A DNA stretch of 64,000 bases. Origin: Calonectria ilicicola (lineage: Eukaryota > Ascomycota > Sordariomycetes > Hypocreales > Nectriaceae). The DNA is taken from NCBI GenBank assembly GCA_020809705.1, contig CP085834.1, forward strand, positions 3,472,001-3,536,000. Reading direction: 5' to 3'. This document shows, one piece after another, positions 1 through 11,617 of this stretch. A program made the position numbers and the translations under genes. The notes beneath the pieces are model-generated. The model was given only the letters and a program-made list of their open reading frames with translations, made no database searches and was not told the origin of the DNA. Each line of letters opens with the position of its first letter. Positions within the stretch are counted from its first letter, which is position 1.

Positions 1-1317
1 CTGCTGTGAGATTTGGAGTTCGGAGTCGTGGGAGAGTTCATTTTTAGTTGTGGTAAAAAATGATGCTCTGGGAGTTCTTGAAAAAAAGCAAAAGTTGCCT
101 AGAAAATGTTACGAAATGGCAGATTCAAAGAAAAATCGCAACCAAGGCATGTTGTAAATGCTGGCACTGCTTGGGACTTCATGAAGTACGTATCAAACCA
201 AGCTAAGGCAAGCGAAAGGACGTATTGGGAATAGTTACATGCAGATATCATAATTATCACGCGCTGTTTCACCACCGCGCCGAATGCGTGGGGGCCTACG
301 CAGGGGTAAGAAGGGGTTAGTTACAGTGATCCAAAATCTTTCGAAAAGTCAGACAGGTTTTACCAGGCCCGACCGTCGGAGAAGTAGTTGATTCGACTAG
401 CAGCAATTTCAATTCCGCCCTACACTATATCATCACCTGGACAGACAAAATAACCATCCACAGAAACGCCAAACATCCTTCTGTTATCTTGTCGATCCAT
501 TATTTCTGAAGAATTTTCTCCTATTTTATGCACGAGGCTACATAATGTCACCCTCGGCGTTGCCGAGCTGCGTTGCCGAGCTGCGTTGCCGAGCTGCGTT
601 GTGGGACAGAGCGTCTGCAATAAGACTCTAGCGCCAACAACCAACAACAGAACGGGTCATGAGACTTTGGGGGCTGGTTGCTAAAAAATGCATTCAGTGA
701 CACAAAACTATTCATCAAAGAAAAATTGCCTGAATTTAAACAACCCAATGACAATCAGTAAATTGTTTGAAAGGACAAGCCAGTTTGTCCGTGTCAACTA
801 TTTTTACTGACAAGATATTTTTCTATTTTGTTGAACGACCTCAAACACAGCACTCAATACATGGTTGCAGCCGTGGCGCTAGATGAGGGGCATAACCTTG
901 GTATAGCCACCCTGTTGGTGGCTGGAACGTCTCAAGTCGGGTACACCATCACGGAGAACTCCTTAGGGATGCATTAGCGCAGTTCCAAACAGGCGACTTG
1001 CAGAGGAGTTATTCAATAGTCAAATCATTCTGCTGCCAGACCCAACGTAATAAGTAGGCAAGACTATCGGACAGCTCCGAAATGTGTTTTACCTTGATCT
1101 TTGTCTGCCAGGCTCATGGCTAAACCAAAAAAGAAAAAGCACGTGTTGACTGACAAGTCCAAATCATCGTCAAAAGGGGACATGTTTAAAACACTATAGT
1201 TTATAATATTCCAATACCCATATTTCATCATATTATGGACACAAATATCTACTTTTATTCTTTTTCTAGTCATTAAATCGTTTGCTGGCGTAGGAAATTG
1301 AGCGCGGCTGTCTGCGC
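1..1317. other. Intergenic stretch at left window edge
   Basis: I see no convincing gene on either strand. The open frames are short and lack recognisable motifs. The stretch includes a small 13-bp tandem repeat, annotated separately, and serves as the 3' flank of the FAD monooxygenase gene. Confidence 0.6.
558..601. repeat. 13-bp tandem repeat, 3.4 copies
   Basis: The unit CGTTGCCGAGCTG occurs three times head to tail (558-570, 571-583, 584-596) and is followed by a partial copy. The copies are identical, which suggests recent slippage expansion. Nothing in the flanks shows a transposon origin. Confidence 0.9.
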
Positions 1318-2703
1318 TTACTTCGTAGATGACTTATTGGCCCATTTTATCTTGCCCTCTTTCAGATTAGGCTCTGGCAAGAAATCAAAAACAACGCCTT
1401 CTTTTATCACAGGACCAACAAGGTACTTTAAGAGAGCCGAATCACCACCGAGACGTGGAGCAATGTATTGGTCGGACACCTTCCAGAACCAGTTGTCCCA
1501 TGCCTCGACGCGGGTTCCAAGCGCTGACAGCTCCACAACTTTCTTCAAGACACCCCGGCGAAGGCGATCGTACTTTTTGAATAACTTCGTAAGATCCTCG
1601 GTATCCGGGTTCGGCTTGTCGGCCAAGAGTTTTCGCAGCAGATTGGTCAGGACCACAATCGATTGCCAGCCGGTATTCATGCCAAACCCCAAATTAGGTG
1701 TCACCTTCATGGTCGAGTCACCGGCAAGAACCACACGGCCCTGATACACTGTGTTGGCAACGCCCTCCTCAAGTGGTGCCACAAAAGACCAATTCGTATT
1801 CTCCCAGACCTGCTTGCACGTTACTCCCGGAGCCATGTGTGTGTCGGCGTGCAGCGCAAACAAGTCTGCGGCCTCCTTCGACTCAAGCCGCAATCTTTCG
1901 TTGGTCGTATTGGGCAGCTTCTTGAACACGGAATACATGAACTTTTCGGGAGACACGGCGAAGAGTTGAGTGCAGAAGCCTTCAGTGTGTGTTTCATAAA
2001 CAACCTTTTGCTCCAATGTTGAGGACAGGGAGTCGCCACAACCGAATACACCATAGTACGTCGTTTTGAAGGTCCCCTTCTCGTAAATTTCCTTGTCGCT
2101 GTCCTTGTTCTTAACTTTTGCAGTACTGGTGCGGGCCCCATCTATGAAGGCACGAGCTTGGCTGTAGATGCCATCAGCGCCTATTACGATTGATCCGCTG
2201 TATGAGGTGCCATCGGCGCAAGTGACCTCGACTGAGTCGGGTCCTGATTCAATTGATGTGACGTGTTTTTCCAGGAGTAGGTTCTTCTCCGGGTCGGAAA
2301 CATGATTCCTGAGAACGTCCATCAGTCTTCCTCGCTGAAAGAGCATCCAATCGTAGCCATGGCTAAGTTTTGGTCAGCTCCCAATAATATTATTCTCTTC
2401 AATTGTAACCTACAACTCCTTGACCTCCTCGGGCAGCCCACTCCAAGAAAAGACGGAGCCATCGCCCCTCAGATTACACTTCTTCTTCATGGGCAGGTAC
2501 ACGGCCTCGGCCTCCTTTAATAAACCCAATTGGTCCAGGAGACGCACTCCATGAGGCCAGACGCAGACGGACGCTCCCCAGTTCAAGTCGGCTGCCTCTC
2601 GCTTCTCAAGGATGGTAAAGTCTATGCCCGCTTGCTGCAATGCCAGTGCAGCCATCAATCCGCTAGGGCCTGCGCCAATGATGAGAGCTTTGAATTGGGC
2701 CAT
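1318..2703 (-). CDS. FAD-dependent monooxygenase (PHBH-like, group A)
   Basis: This is a two-exon gene, complement of 2414-2703 and 1318-2362, encoding 444 aa. The 51-nt intron (2363-2413) starts GTAGGT and ends TTAG. Splicing restores the family block HGYDWMLFQRGRLMD at residues 98-112. The protein shows the N-terminal FAD/NAD fold GAGPSG (residues 10-15), the DG motif (ADGIYSQAR, around D160) and the second FAD motif (AGDS with PNLGFGMN, around D312). These define class A flavoprotein hydroxylases, which use NAD(P)H and O2 to hydroxylate or epoxidise small molecules. The nearest fungal relatives are the paxM-like enzymes of secondary metabolism. No prenyltransferase, cyclase or synthase gene lies nearby, so the substrate and pathway cannot be read from context. 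The length is normal for the family, so the gene is probably intact. Confidence 0.88.
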
Positions 2704-3767
2704 TTCCCCAATTTACTTGGTAGCAAAAGAGAAAAAGGAATATTCGACTTTGATAATCTGGTCTTCTTCTTCTTTATTGTATTGTGGAGTGGCGTCGAGA
2801 GGCGCACTGCTGTCGCTTGTCATTGGCCGGGTCTCTTGGAAACGCACCGATAGGCCAAGTCTGCAAAAAATTGGCCGGAGGCGTCTCAGGAACCCGGGGG
2901 CTTTTCAACTAAGAGATGGCAAGGGACTAAAAATCATAAATCATGTGATGGGTCCATCACAAGCGTTGACCAAGTCGTATCGTATCCACCCTAGCGTCTT
3001 CCATCACTAGGTCCGATAGGGGTGCGCGGCCTGAGCACAAGACAAAGAGGGATGGCGTGAAATAGGATCGTTATGCAGCGGACACTTCCTCATCTAGAGA
3101 TTCTAGCTCAACCATTTGCTCTACTTTTCAGTCATGGCAGGGCATCAGCAAGCGAAAGGCCCTTATGCTAGTGAGCACTAATCTATAAACTAGTCTAGAT
3201 CAGGGGGGATTTACGGGTCCTAGCGGCGTAGTGTTAGGAACCCACTGATAGACACGACTCAATTCGGAATTTAAACGATCACGAAGCATTCCGATGCTTC
3301 TGGCGACTAAGCTCATTTTACGCACCTATGAAGTCATTTTTCAATCTAATTTTTAGAGTCTTCAATAGAGTCGAAAATCGGACCATATTTTCCTAAATGA
3401 AAAGTGTGTATTTCGTGATATTCTCAGTGGGAAGGAGGTGAGGTTTTGGATTGTTACTCAACACATTTTCTGTGCTGCCCCTTTTTTTTTCTCTCGCTTT
3501 TGATCAATCACCTTTAGTAAGAAAAAAAAGAATCAAATGAAATCTCCTAATAAATAAAATGATTGATAGGCGTACCGATTGAATTCAACAAAAAGTCTTT
3601 TTGGTTCAAAATCTTGGTCAAGTAATGATGATGTCTTGAACCTTAGGGTAGGCGAATAAGGAGAAAGACCCGCATCTCAGACAAAACGTCTCAAAGTGGA
3701 TCCGAGTTGTCATTTTTTTTCCGTCGCCCCATGCAAGATGGAAATTGATAAAAAGTACAAAAAGAAG
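2704..3767. other. Intergenic region between monooxygenase and tRNA-Pro
   Basis: I find no supported gene. The open frames here are antisense shadows of the monooxygenase 5' end or have no protein-like character. Both the monooxygenase promoter and the tRNA 3' flank lie inside. Poly-T and poly-A tracts occur around 3480-3530. Confidence 0.55.
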
Positions 3768-3857
3768 GGTCTGGCCGGGGATTGAACCCGGGACCTCTCG
3801 CAAGCTATGCTGTAGGGTTTTCCCTAAGCGAGAATCATACCACTAGACCACCAGACC
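3768..3857 (-). tRNA. tRNA-Pro(AGG) with a 19-nt intron
   Basis: On the minus strand a full cloverleaf can be folded. The acceptor stem GGTCTGG pairs perfectly with CCAGACC, the anticodon stem CTCGC pairs with GCGAG, and the T-arm reads CCGGG-TTCAATC-CCCGG. The anticodon loop carries AGG. A 19-nt intron (AAAACCCTACAGCATAGCT) sits one base 3' of the anticodon, the standard eukaryotic position, leaving a 71-nt mature body. Internal A-box (TGGTCTAGTGG) and B-box (GGTTCAATCC) promoter elements are present. A T5 run follows immediately as a Pol III terminator. CCA is not encoded, as expected in a nuclear gene. Confidence 0.95.
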
Positions 3858-4720
3858 GAGTGAGTGAATATGGTCAAGAGGCGTGACGTTGGCGGTGGAA
3901 AAACGGTCGGTGCGTGGGATTGCAGGCAGGGTAGATGACTAAGCATTATTGGTTTCATTGAAGCCACTCCACTCACAATCACGGGTGTCAACTGGCTAGA
4001 AGACGAAGGCTTGCAGGCCAAGACCATTGACCAAGACAAGACGGAAAGAAAGCCATGTTGGTGGTCAGGGGTTTTCCATCTCATTATGGGAATCTAAGAC
4101 TTTGTACAGCCACTTTCGGGGTCCACTGTCGAAATGCCAGCTGATGCACGCTCTCATGCCTGATAGGCTGTTCGTGGCGTAGAGAAGCGAGTGTGGCTGC
4201 GGTCTCGACTCAGCCAATCCGCGCTATTGCTTCAGCCCTCATTTGGTCTGTGCTGGGTTGAAGTATGAAGGGAAGAAAGAAGAAAAAGAACGAGGGAGGC
4301 AAAAAAATACAATGCAATTGTTTCAATGGACTTGGAATTTCTTCTTGTTGTTTAATAAAGAAGGGCCTACTCGCGGGTTTCAACCGCATGCGCATCCGGC
4401 TGTTGAGGCATCTTTCTTGGGCAGCCCTGTTCCCTGTTTAAGGTTGCATGGTAGGGCTGAGCACAACACCATCTCCATGGCCAGTTAGGTCCGAGAAGCG
4501 ACACCAGGTGTCAAGAGTGGCGTACCTGAATAAAATGTGGCTTCAGACGGCCCGGCGACCACTCCGGAGCTATTCAGATTGGGTTAATAGGGGAATTTCG
4601 TGGAGCAGTTTGCAGCAACGTGCTTCAGTACCTTAAAAGGCACCCAGTGTCTCCAAAAAAAACTTGTCTCTCAGTTGCCCATCTCTGGTGTTAATTTCGA
4701 CTCTCACCTCGCTCGCTATC
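3858..4720. other. Intergenic region upstream of the Thr-rich secreted protein gene
   Basis: No gene is supported. Short frames exist on both strands but none has a signal peptide or a recognisable domain. The right part is presumably the promoter of the gene starting at 4721. The in-frame upstream codon at 4664 is TTG, not ATG, so the coding start stays at 4721. Confidence 0.55.
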
Positions 4721-5913
4721 ATGGTGTCGTTGAAGGGACTCACCCTCCTCTCCTTGGGAGCAGGCGTGTTCGGCCAAAGTTCAATTTCCTGCTACACAAA
4801 GATGGGAACGACGTCTGTCTCGCGTGTTAGCACAAAAACTTCCACGTCAACCGTGACAATTACACAGACGACCAAGAAAAACATTGGCAAGACGACAAAA
4901 GTTACACCCAAGCCCACCACAGTGACAGTCACCACCACCAAGACTGCGACCACAACCAAGACAGCAGATCCGAAAGTGGACACTGCTACCATTACTAACA
5001 CAGGTAATATTCTGTTCTCATGTGAAAGCGTATGAACCACCCCACTGACATTTATTCACAGCCACAATTACTGCTAGCACCACTGTTACAAAGGCTGAGA
5101 CGACGACCGATGTGTCCACCTCGTACTCTACGACTACCATCACTAGCACGGTCCCGGCTCCTCCAAACTTTACTGGCATTTCTCAAGAACCCATCTATGA
5201 TTCGAACGCCAAGCGAGAACTCAAGGCCCGCTCACCGAAGAGCGGCAAGCAGTACCCTCAACAGGTGGACTGTGTCCGCACCGCCACCAAAACCGCCACC
5301 AAGACTGTCACGACCAGCAAGGACGTCACAACAACCCTTGGCCGCCAGACTTCCACGGCCACATCTACAGTTACCAAGACTTCTACATCTACTAAATACC
5401 CTCCCAATGTCACAACAACAGTGACAAAGGCCACCGACACAACCATCACCAACACTGCGACAGTTACTTCCACATCAACAGTCTCTTCTACCAGTAAGTA
5501 TTGCCTGCCATGGCATTTTCTTCTTCTCCCAGCCAATTAAACTAACACGCCACTTAGCGACTGTGCAAATTACTTTCCCAACACCATACTATGCCGCCTG
5601 TGCCCCATACAACGTCTGGGCAGGAGCAGACGGCTATGCGCTCTTTGGGCCCACCACCACTTCACGCGAGTCCGTCACCGTCATTGATACAAACTACCCA
5701 TACGATTGCTGCGCTGCCTGCCATGGCGCGCATGCCGCGAACTGTGCGGGCTCGTACTGGATCCAGGGACATTGCGGTCTGATGCTCACCGTCGACGTTT
5801 GTGATGCATCGCATTATGCATCTAGCTTTTTTACTTATGGGGCCCTTCCCAGTGGGAAAGGACAGACTGGAAGCAATGGGCCTTGTGCAAAGATTCCCTT
5901 GTTCCGAGCGTAA
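4721..5913 (+). CDS. Secreted Thr-rich protein with Cys-rich C-terminal domain
   Basis: This is a three-exon gene (4721-5003, 5062-5493, 5558-5913) encoding 356 aa. The 58- and 64-nt introns have GTAATA and GTAAGT donors. The N-terminus MVSLKGLTLLSLGAGVFGQ is a signal peptide with likely cleavage near residue 18. It is followed by about 220 residues dominated by TTT/TVT/TKT runs, a heavily O-glycosylated stalk typical of fungal wall or extracellular proteins. A KRELKAR segment in the middle could be a Kex2-type processing site. The last 115 residues form a compact domain with eight Cys, including DCCAACHG and CGLM, resembling fungal apple/PAN-like cysteine modules. The role is unknown; a cell-surface or matrix protein is the reasonable inference. 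No catalytic motif is visible. Confidence 0.8.
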
Positions 5914-6504
5914 GCTTTGAGGGGTGTCATGATGCAAAGCGGTCACAGCACACGGCACAGCTGTCTAATTCTAATTCAGTTTCATTTAGAGGAGAAAAAA
6001 AGCTGCTTATGGAGTAATGAATGAGTTAATTGGATAAAGTATTTCTCTCTCTCCCGCTTTTATGCTTCCCGTTTCCATTTCGCATTCGATTTTCACTATC
6101 TTATGGATACATCACGTGACTTACAGTTGTTGTTTTGACGGCCTCAATTTAGGCTCAGTTGGTTGGTTGGTTGATTGTTGGTCAGCACCGAGCAGCATGG
6201 GCTCAGCCGCAGTCAGTCCCATCTCAGGAATCTCGGTTCTTGTCCTTTGCGTGCTAGCGCCAACACTTGCCCAGTGAAACGCTTCACGTCCCATTCCACA
6301 TCACAGAGAGAAGAGGACTGTTGCCTAAAGTAGGAGGTTGGGCCTAAATTTAGCCTGCTTTTTTTTGTCGCCGAGAGTCGCCCTAACGTTGTTTATTTAA
6401 CCATTGTCCTTCCCACGCCTCCCACGCCTGCCACGGGCCCCATTTCAACTGCTGAACTGAACTGCACTATCCGCCTCAGCTCAGCGCAGCACGCTACGCT
6501 AGTC
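5914..6504. other. Intergenic region between two plus-strand genes
   Basis: No gene is supported. The region holds the 3' end of the Thr-rich gene and the promoter of the gene at 6505. The latter part has CT-rich stretches and repeated CCCACGCCT/GCCACGCC-like words shortly before the ATG. Confidence 0.55.
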
Positions 6505-7861
6505 ATGGGCCGCCCTCGTTCCCCTGTCCGCGACGATCCGGATGACGTGTCCCTGCACACGACCATGGGAGACACCTACAGAGACGCCTACACCGACGAC
6601 GTCAATGAGGATGTTCCCGCTCTTGATGGCGACGACGCTGCCCCTCCATCATATACCGAGCTAGAGGACGAGCAGGAGGCCAGTCGCCCGCCTGAGCCAC
6701 GCCAGGACGTAGACCAGTTCCTCAATGGCGTCTCCCCGCCCGAGACGCACATCGAAACCACCTCGTATCGCATTGGTGCCGGGCGTGCTAGCATCTGCAA
6801 CGAGGTGATTTCGCTGCAGGAAAAGCGCTCCGACGCCGATCCCGACTATCTCGAGTCCTGGATTAAATTTATGGCCTCGCTCCCGCCGTCGCCCTACATC
6901 CACATCACTGGCACCCACAAGGAGACGAGGCGCGACAGGGATGGGAAGTCCAAGCGCGAGGATGTGACTGATTTCCGCCTCTTGATCAGCTTGCAAAATT
7001 ATCTGTGGCCCAACTTTCAGCAGTATGGCCCCAGCGAAATGAAGCTCATCACTGCGGAGGGCGGCGAGAAGACGTATCGAGGCACCGTCCTTAAGGATCG
7101 CGCACCTGGTGCCAAGGGAGATTTCGAGGTTGGCCACGATAAGCCTAGTTTGAAGGAGTGGTGCCATCGCTATTGTGCCAAGGCACATGGAACTAAAGTG
7201 TAAGCGCATCCCATACAGCCACCTATGCATATTGTTGTGTCTAATTTGTCTCTGTAGATTCCGTCTAAGTCGTACTGTGACTGGATTGGACGAGGAACTG
7301 CTTCGTGCTCGTCTCGAGGGATTGATCAGGGGCACCAACTACAAAGGCAGACTCACCATTGAATTCCCCGTGGCTGACCGCGCAGTCGACATCTATTCCT
7401 CCAGCCGACTCAACAATTGGCGCCTGGTGACTTGGATTCGCTGGTTCTTTTACCTCACCTTTCTATGGATCTTCGCGTGGCCTGTACTATTCTTCACCAC
7501 CAAGCGCTATTACGTCGTCCGCGCCGAGTGGCCCTTTTCTAAGACCGATGCACAGGGTCAGAAGAGGTACACCACAGTTAGTGAAGAGCAGTGGATCAAC
7601 AGATATGCACCTGCAGTTAGACAATTGTGTCTGGATAGGTACTATGGGATGGCAGGCGACACCCTTTTGAACCAGGTGTTGGAGAGGGGAGAGGGGCAGC
7701 AGACTGACGCTCAGATTGATGGTCGGGCCGCTTTGAATGTTGCCGCAGCCGCAGCATCTGCCTTCCAGGGCGGCCGTTTCAATGCTGTCAACACTGCGAG
7801 CAATCTGATGCGGTTCATGGGCGGATCGGGCGACCAGATCGGATGGGGATTCGACACGTAA
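6505..7861 (+). CDS. Conserved fungal membrane-anchored protein, function unknown
   Basis: This is a two-exon gene (6505-7199, 7258-7861) encoding 432 aa. The 58-nt intron runs GTAAGC to TGTAG. The first 90 residues are acidic and disordered and include a PPSY motif, a possible WW-domain ligand. A soluble region follows with the conserved-looking blocks YLESWIKFMASLPPSPYIHI and LLISLQNYLWPNF. One strong hydrophobic segment lies around residues 288-311, next to Trp/Arg-rich and Tyr-rich flanks. The C-terminal part is Ala-rich and ends GWGFDT. The composition and intron make it a solid gene, and I recognise the general pattern of a conserved ascomycete protein. I know no assigned function and see no catalytic motif. 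It is likely an endomembrane or plasma-membrane protein. Confidence 0.8.
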
Positions 7862-8049
7862 ATTCCATGTCAACAGATTCTGTATTTCGCCAACTCGGTG
7901 ATAGATTGCGCCAGCGTGGCTCGCGAACTGTTCCCTGATACGATATTTTCTTGGGTTGCACGCAGTTATCCTTAATGTACGATATGAAGCATCCGTTAAT
8001 ACATTTTTTAAAAGCTGAAACTCCAATTTTATGGCTATTATTTCATCGC

Positions 8050-8908
8050 TCATCTTCCACCAATGAATTGATAACGAAGACATCCGACATCAACATATCC
8101 TCCGACACCTCCGTTGTTACCTGTCATAGCGTTAGTCAACATGTCTGCAAACTTTGCAAGTTTATTGTGAGAAATACTTACAACCGGCGTGGGCGCTAGC
8201 AAGGATAGCAGTGCAAGTGAATCCACCCGCTTGCTTGGGGGTATAGGCATCAGGGGGGCTTGGTGTTGTGCAGCCCTTGATCCAGGAAATGGAATAATTA
8301 TAAGTAATACCATGCTCGTCCTTTGATATTTCTTGAATGGGTTCATCATCGGGCTTGAGCTTTCTATGATCTGAATTCTGGACAAAGTTCGTGTAGAATT
8401 CTCCGGCCTTGTTGAACTGGGTGAAGGTGTTGATGTCGCCATGGCCACGGAAATTTCCCTCGTCCTCGCAAACAACAGGCTTGGTCCCTAATGTGGGAGA
8501 AGAGGACACTGTAGAGGAGGATAGAGTACTGGAAGTGCCCTGGGCAGCAGGTGTAGCGGTCAGTGTATGGTGTAAGGAAACAAGTCGGGACTCCACATGA
8601 TCCGCAGCTACCTGGTTTTCGCTGCCCGAGTCTTGCGTGGCTGGCCATTTCTCAAATCGTATCACTGGAGTAAGGGTGTCAGGAGGCCTTGAAGTAGCAC
8701 TTGTGATAGTGGCGCTTCGAGTCGCATCTGAAGCACCACACCCATAAACTGTTCTGCAGCTGGATGTAGTATCAGTCTTGGTAGTAGAAGCGTTTTGGTG
8801 TCCGCGAAGACAAGACCCTACGTAACACTCATTGCTGTAGCTAGGCCTTCCTATTTCTGCGAACGATGTGGCAAGTAACATTAATGAGCCGACTGTGAAA
8901 GCACGCAT
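8050..8908 (-). CDS. Small secreted Cys-containing protein
   Basis: This is a two-exon gene, complement of 8182-8908 and 8050-8120, encoding 265 aa. The 61-nt intron (8121-8181) has a perfect GTAAGT donor, a GACTAAC branch site and a GACAG acceptor. Without splicing the frame would end 18 bases into the intron. The N-terminus MRAFTVGSLMLLATSFAE is a signal peptide. A Ser/Thr-rich linker occupies roughly residues 40-140. It is followed by a domain of about 120 residues with paired cysteines and the block ITYNYSISWIKGC. The protein ends in a Gly-rich tail containing CNNGGVGGYVDVGC. No enzyme motif is visible. It is presumably extracellular, of unknown role. The preceding gene ends convergently within 190 bp. 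Confidence 0.75.
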
Positions 8909-9889
8909 GTTGAATGTTTCGGTTGACTATTGACTGAGGAAGTTATAAGAGATGATGTAATGAGAGATGTCAAATACAGTGAAGGCTTAGCTCGGATGTT
9001 ATCAAGCAAGTCGTAATAAAAAACAAAACCTGCAATGATATAGAGGGAGAAGATGAGATGCTAAAATACTGTTATGTATTATTTGGGACACACCATACCA
9101 ACCTGAGGAAACCAATTCCGCAAGGAGACCAATGTGAAACTCCCCCGAAGGTCCTACAGGAAATGAATCTCACAGACCTAGCATTGGTCTCTAACAACCA
9201 GTACATGGCTCTGAAATTAGGAATGCCAGCATACAGCACACTTCAGCCACCAACAGCGGCCGAAACGCGTAGGGAATCTTGCGACCCATTCCACAATAGG
9301 CCGTAGATGTTGGATGCCAGTAGCCAACATCGTTTTACAGTATTGTCGACCCGACAGCTAATCTGTATTGAAGCTATACTTCACATCGGCATCATTAATA
9401 TTTTGGAGTGTGTTGTTAGTAGAAATTTATCTCTAGTGGAATATGGCTGCGTGCATCAATTCGGCCCGTGTTGGTCTGCAGTTTCACAAGGACTAACTCG
9501 CAGAAATATGAGATTCTGACGCACGACATTTGTGCACGTTAGTTGACCAAATCTCTTGGCAGATCCTTGATGGATTTCCTCCTCTGGCGCGTATTTTGTT
9601 GGTCCTGCAGAATTCAACCACTAAGCTTCTTTTCCTGTGTGGTCGGACTTGCTGGAGAACTGCAAGTTGGCTGTTAGTGAAACGGCTTTTGTGTCATATT
9701 TTCTATCGGTACCTGACCTCCAACAATGCATGTAGTAATTATGGGCTGTGGTCACGAGCTGACCCAGTCAGCGGTCTCTAGCATTCACTTTTGCTCTTGC
9801 GGGACCAGATAAAAGAAATGGGGAGATGTTCCATTAATAATCTTATAGAAGCGCAATTGATCTTAGAAACTACGGTGAAGTCTCTTAAT
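8909..9889. other. Intergenic region with uninformative open frames
   Basis: Three consecutive plus-strand open frames of 70-83 codons (9058-9306, 9307-9519, 9530-9781) sit here. They show no signal peptide, domain or shared splicing pattern. I treat them as chance frames. The left part is the promoter of the secreted-protein gene ending at 8908. Confidence 0.5.
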
Positions 9890-10628
9890 CTATATAATTA
9901 TTTCCCCACATATTGAGACAGATCCATCAATGAATGGATAAGTGCTTGGCACATGTTTAAACGTTACATGATATGAATGGCATCCCACACACCCGAGAGA
10001 TTTGAGATCCTCAAGAAAGGTCGGATACACCAGTGGCCCGCCGTAGCTGAACATGTCGTCGCGCTCATAGAGCTTGAACCTGGCCCCGTTCTCCCTGTCC
10101 TTCCAGTAGTGACACCAAACACAGACTGAAAAGTTCTCGCCATTTAGAGTCTCGTTACCTTGCACCCATCCCCATCGAGGCGGCCGTATATAGGTCAGGG
10201 CTTTGATCAGAGATTTCGTAAAAGAAATGATTCGATTCATAAGAGGCTTTATATTGCTGACGGCTTGTTTGTTACCCTCGGAAATATCGGGCGGAGAGTA
10301 AGTTTTCATGACCTCGAAATGTTCCCCAAAGTTGTGATAGTAGTTGTATGGGCCAAGATCAATAATTTGCGTTGTAGGAATCGAGTTTAAGGAAAGGTTT
10401 GCCATGAGATTCTGGTATTGTGTCGATCTTTTGAATGCATCGTACTTATCCAGAGCTTTCCAGACAATAAGAAGCACCCATTCCCCTGGAGACTCATGTA
10501 TTGGACCGTACTGGGCGGAGGCGAATATTGCTGGGCCTTCTCTGAGGGGGCTTAAATATATCTGTGTCGAGCGGGCCTGGAGGCAGAATTTTGAACTTGG
10601 TCCATGTTGAAATCACAGAATCGAGCAT
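9890..10628 (-). CDS. Probable dimeric alpha-beta barrel (ABM/Dabb-like) protein
   Basis: The proposed model has a 12-nt first exon (10617-10628), a 55-nt intron (10562-10616, GTGATT to CACAG) and a main exon 9890-10561, giving 227 aa. The main exon contains two modules resembling ferredoxin-like ABM/Dabb domains. The first has LLIVWKALDKYDAFKRSTQY, the usual W-x-D-x-A-F pattern. The second has CVWCHYWKDRENGARF and ends with a LEDLKSLG helix and a TFKHVP strand. Such folds dimerise and occur in small-molecule monooxygenases, cyclases and stress proteins. The frame upstream of 10561 continues open only to a TGA, so a splice or another start is needed. The tiny first exon is the simplest solution but is not certain. 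The donor GTGATT is weak. An alternative is a longer gene with another upstream exon. Confidence 0.5.
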
Positions 10629-11131
10629 TTTGATCTGTAGAGAAGGGAGAATAGAAAAAAAAGATTGCGGACAAATGTTGCTGAGGGCAAGCGCTCGCCC
10701 GTATTTATCCCTTGTTGCGAGCGGGGCAGTTGAGAAGAGGCAGAGCCAACAAGCCAATGAAGGCAGACTCTTTATGAGCACCAACAAACGAATTATTTGC
10801 ACCGCCACATAAGTCTTGAAATTGTTGCACCATCCTGATGCATTTCTTCTTGCTAAAATAGGACTCGTTTGTATGATGAGCACCGAGCATGTGTGCGATA
10901 GACAAGCCCTAAAGGTCTCTTGCAGCCCCGAATTCATTATCATTATCTTTTAATTAATTTATTCTATGTATGGTACCATGTTATAGGCTGATGTGGCTTG
11001 GAATATGCCGGCGTGAATAGTTGCCCAGTGCATATCCACGTGATGCCTGAATTTCTAAGCATGCATGAAAGCCCTGACACTGATGATGTTCTGTCATCAG
11101 AAGACACCAAATCCTCAATCAATCGTTTGCA
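10629..11131. other. Intergenic region
   Basis: A minus-strand open frame of 149 codons (10494-10943) crosses this region. It overlaps the first exon of the neighbouring gene out of frame, ends without a domain, and I do not accept it as coding. Nothing else is supported. Confidence 0.5.
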
Positions 11132-11551
11132 TTAGTAGCAACTTGCTAATGCATCCTGCTTTGTGACACCCTTTTTATATGCTATTGCGCGACCCGACGA
11201 GCAAGCCCCTTGGAAGGTCCAGAAGTCCGCATCCAAAACGGCGCATATGACGATTGTTTTGCTACAACTTTGAGCCGCCATAGCCTTGCAAGCGGCAGCA
11301 GTTTGAGTATTGCCATCAGGCTTGCTGCTTGTGCATGCCACTGCGGAATAGGTTGGGTTGATCAATCCAATCGAGCATCCGAATTGAGGTGGTCCATATT
11401 GAGGAAGAGCGTTCAAGTATCCGGTCATTGGCTGCACGATAGTGTACCGTCCGCTTATGCATTTGGCTGCGCAATCACTATTGTCACCGCAGGGCTCTCC
11501 TTTTCCGAAAGCGCCAGTGGCTAGTATTGCGAGAATGGTGAAGAACTTCAT
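11132..11551 (-). CDS. Small secreted cysteine-rich protein (139 aa)
   Basis: This is a single coding exon starting at the ATG at 11551; the upstream in-frame codon is TTG. The first 19-21 residues (MKFFTILAILATGAFGKG) form a classical signal peptide. The mature part of about 118 residues has eight or more cysteines, starting PCGDNSDCAAKC, and ends SCY. Short length, secretion and even cysteine number are typical of fungal effector-like or antimicrobial small secreted proteins, but no named family is recognised. A likely 61-nt intron in the 5' leader ends five bases before the ATG. A TATAAA box lies at 11730-11735 on the same strand. The gene is isolated, with almost 1.9 kb of non-coding DNA upstream. 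Confidence 0.75.
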   Translation of the reverse strand: MKFFTILAILATGAFGKGEPCGDNSDCAAKCISGRYTIVQPMTGYLNALPQYGPPQFGCSIGLINPTYSAVACTSSKPDGNTQTAAACKAMAAQSCSKTIVICAVLDADFWTFQGACSSGRAIAYKKGVTKQDALASCY

Positions 11552-11556
11552 AATGG

Positions 11557-11617
11557 CTATCGCCAATTGTTAGACCTGATGTCGAAGAGCACTATTATGA
11601 AAGACTAATTGACTCAC
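11557..11617 (-). other. Probable 5'-UTR intron of the small secreted protein gene
   Basis: On the minus strand a GTGAGT donor (11617 downward), a TCTAACA branch site and a GATAG acceptor (11557) define a 61-nt intron just upstream of the start codon. Its length and signals match the other introns in the window. Confidence 0.55.

Noticed and set aside
4792..5536. Minus-strand Val-rich frames
   Set aside because: Antisense shadow of the Thr-rich stalk of the gene at 4721-5913, without start or splice logic.
10494..10943. 149-codon minus-strand frame overlapping the ABM-like gene
   Set aside because: No domain, mixed hydrophobic composition, and out of frame with the supported modules.
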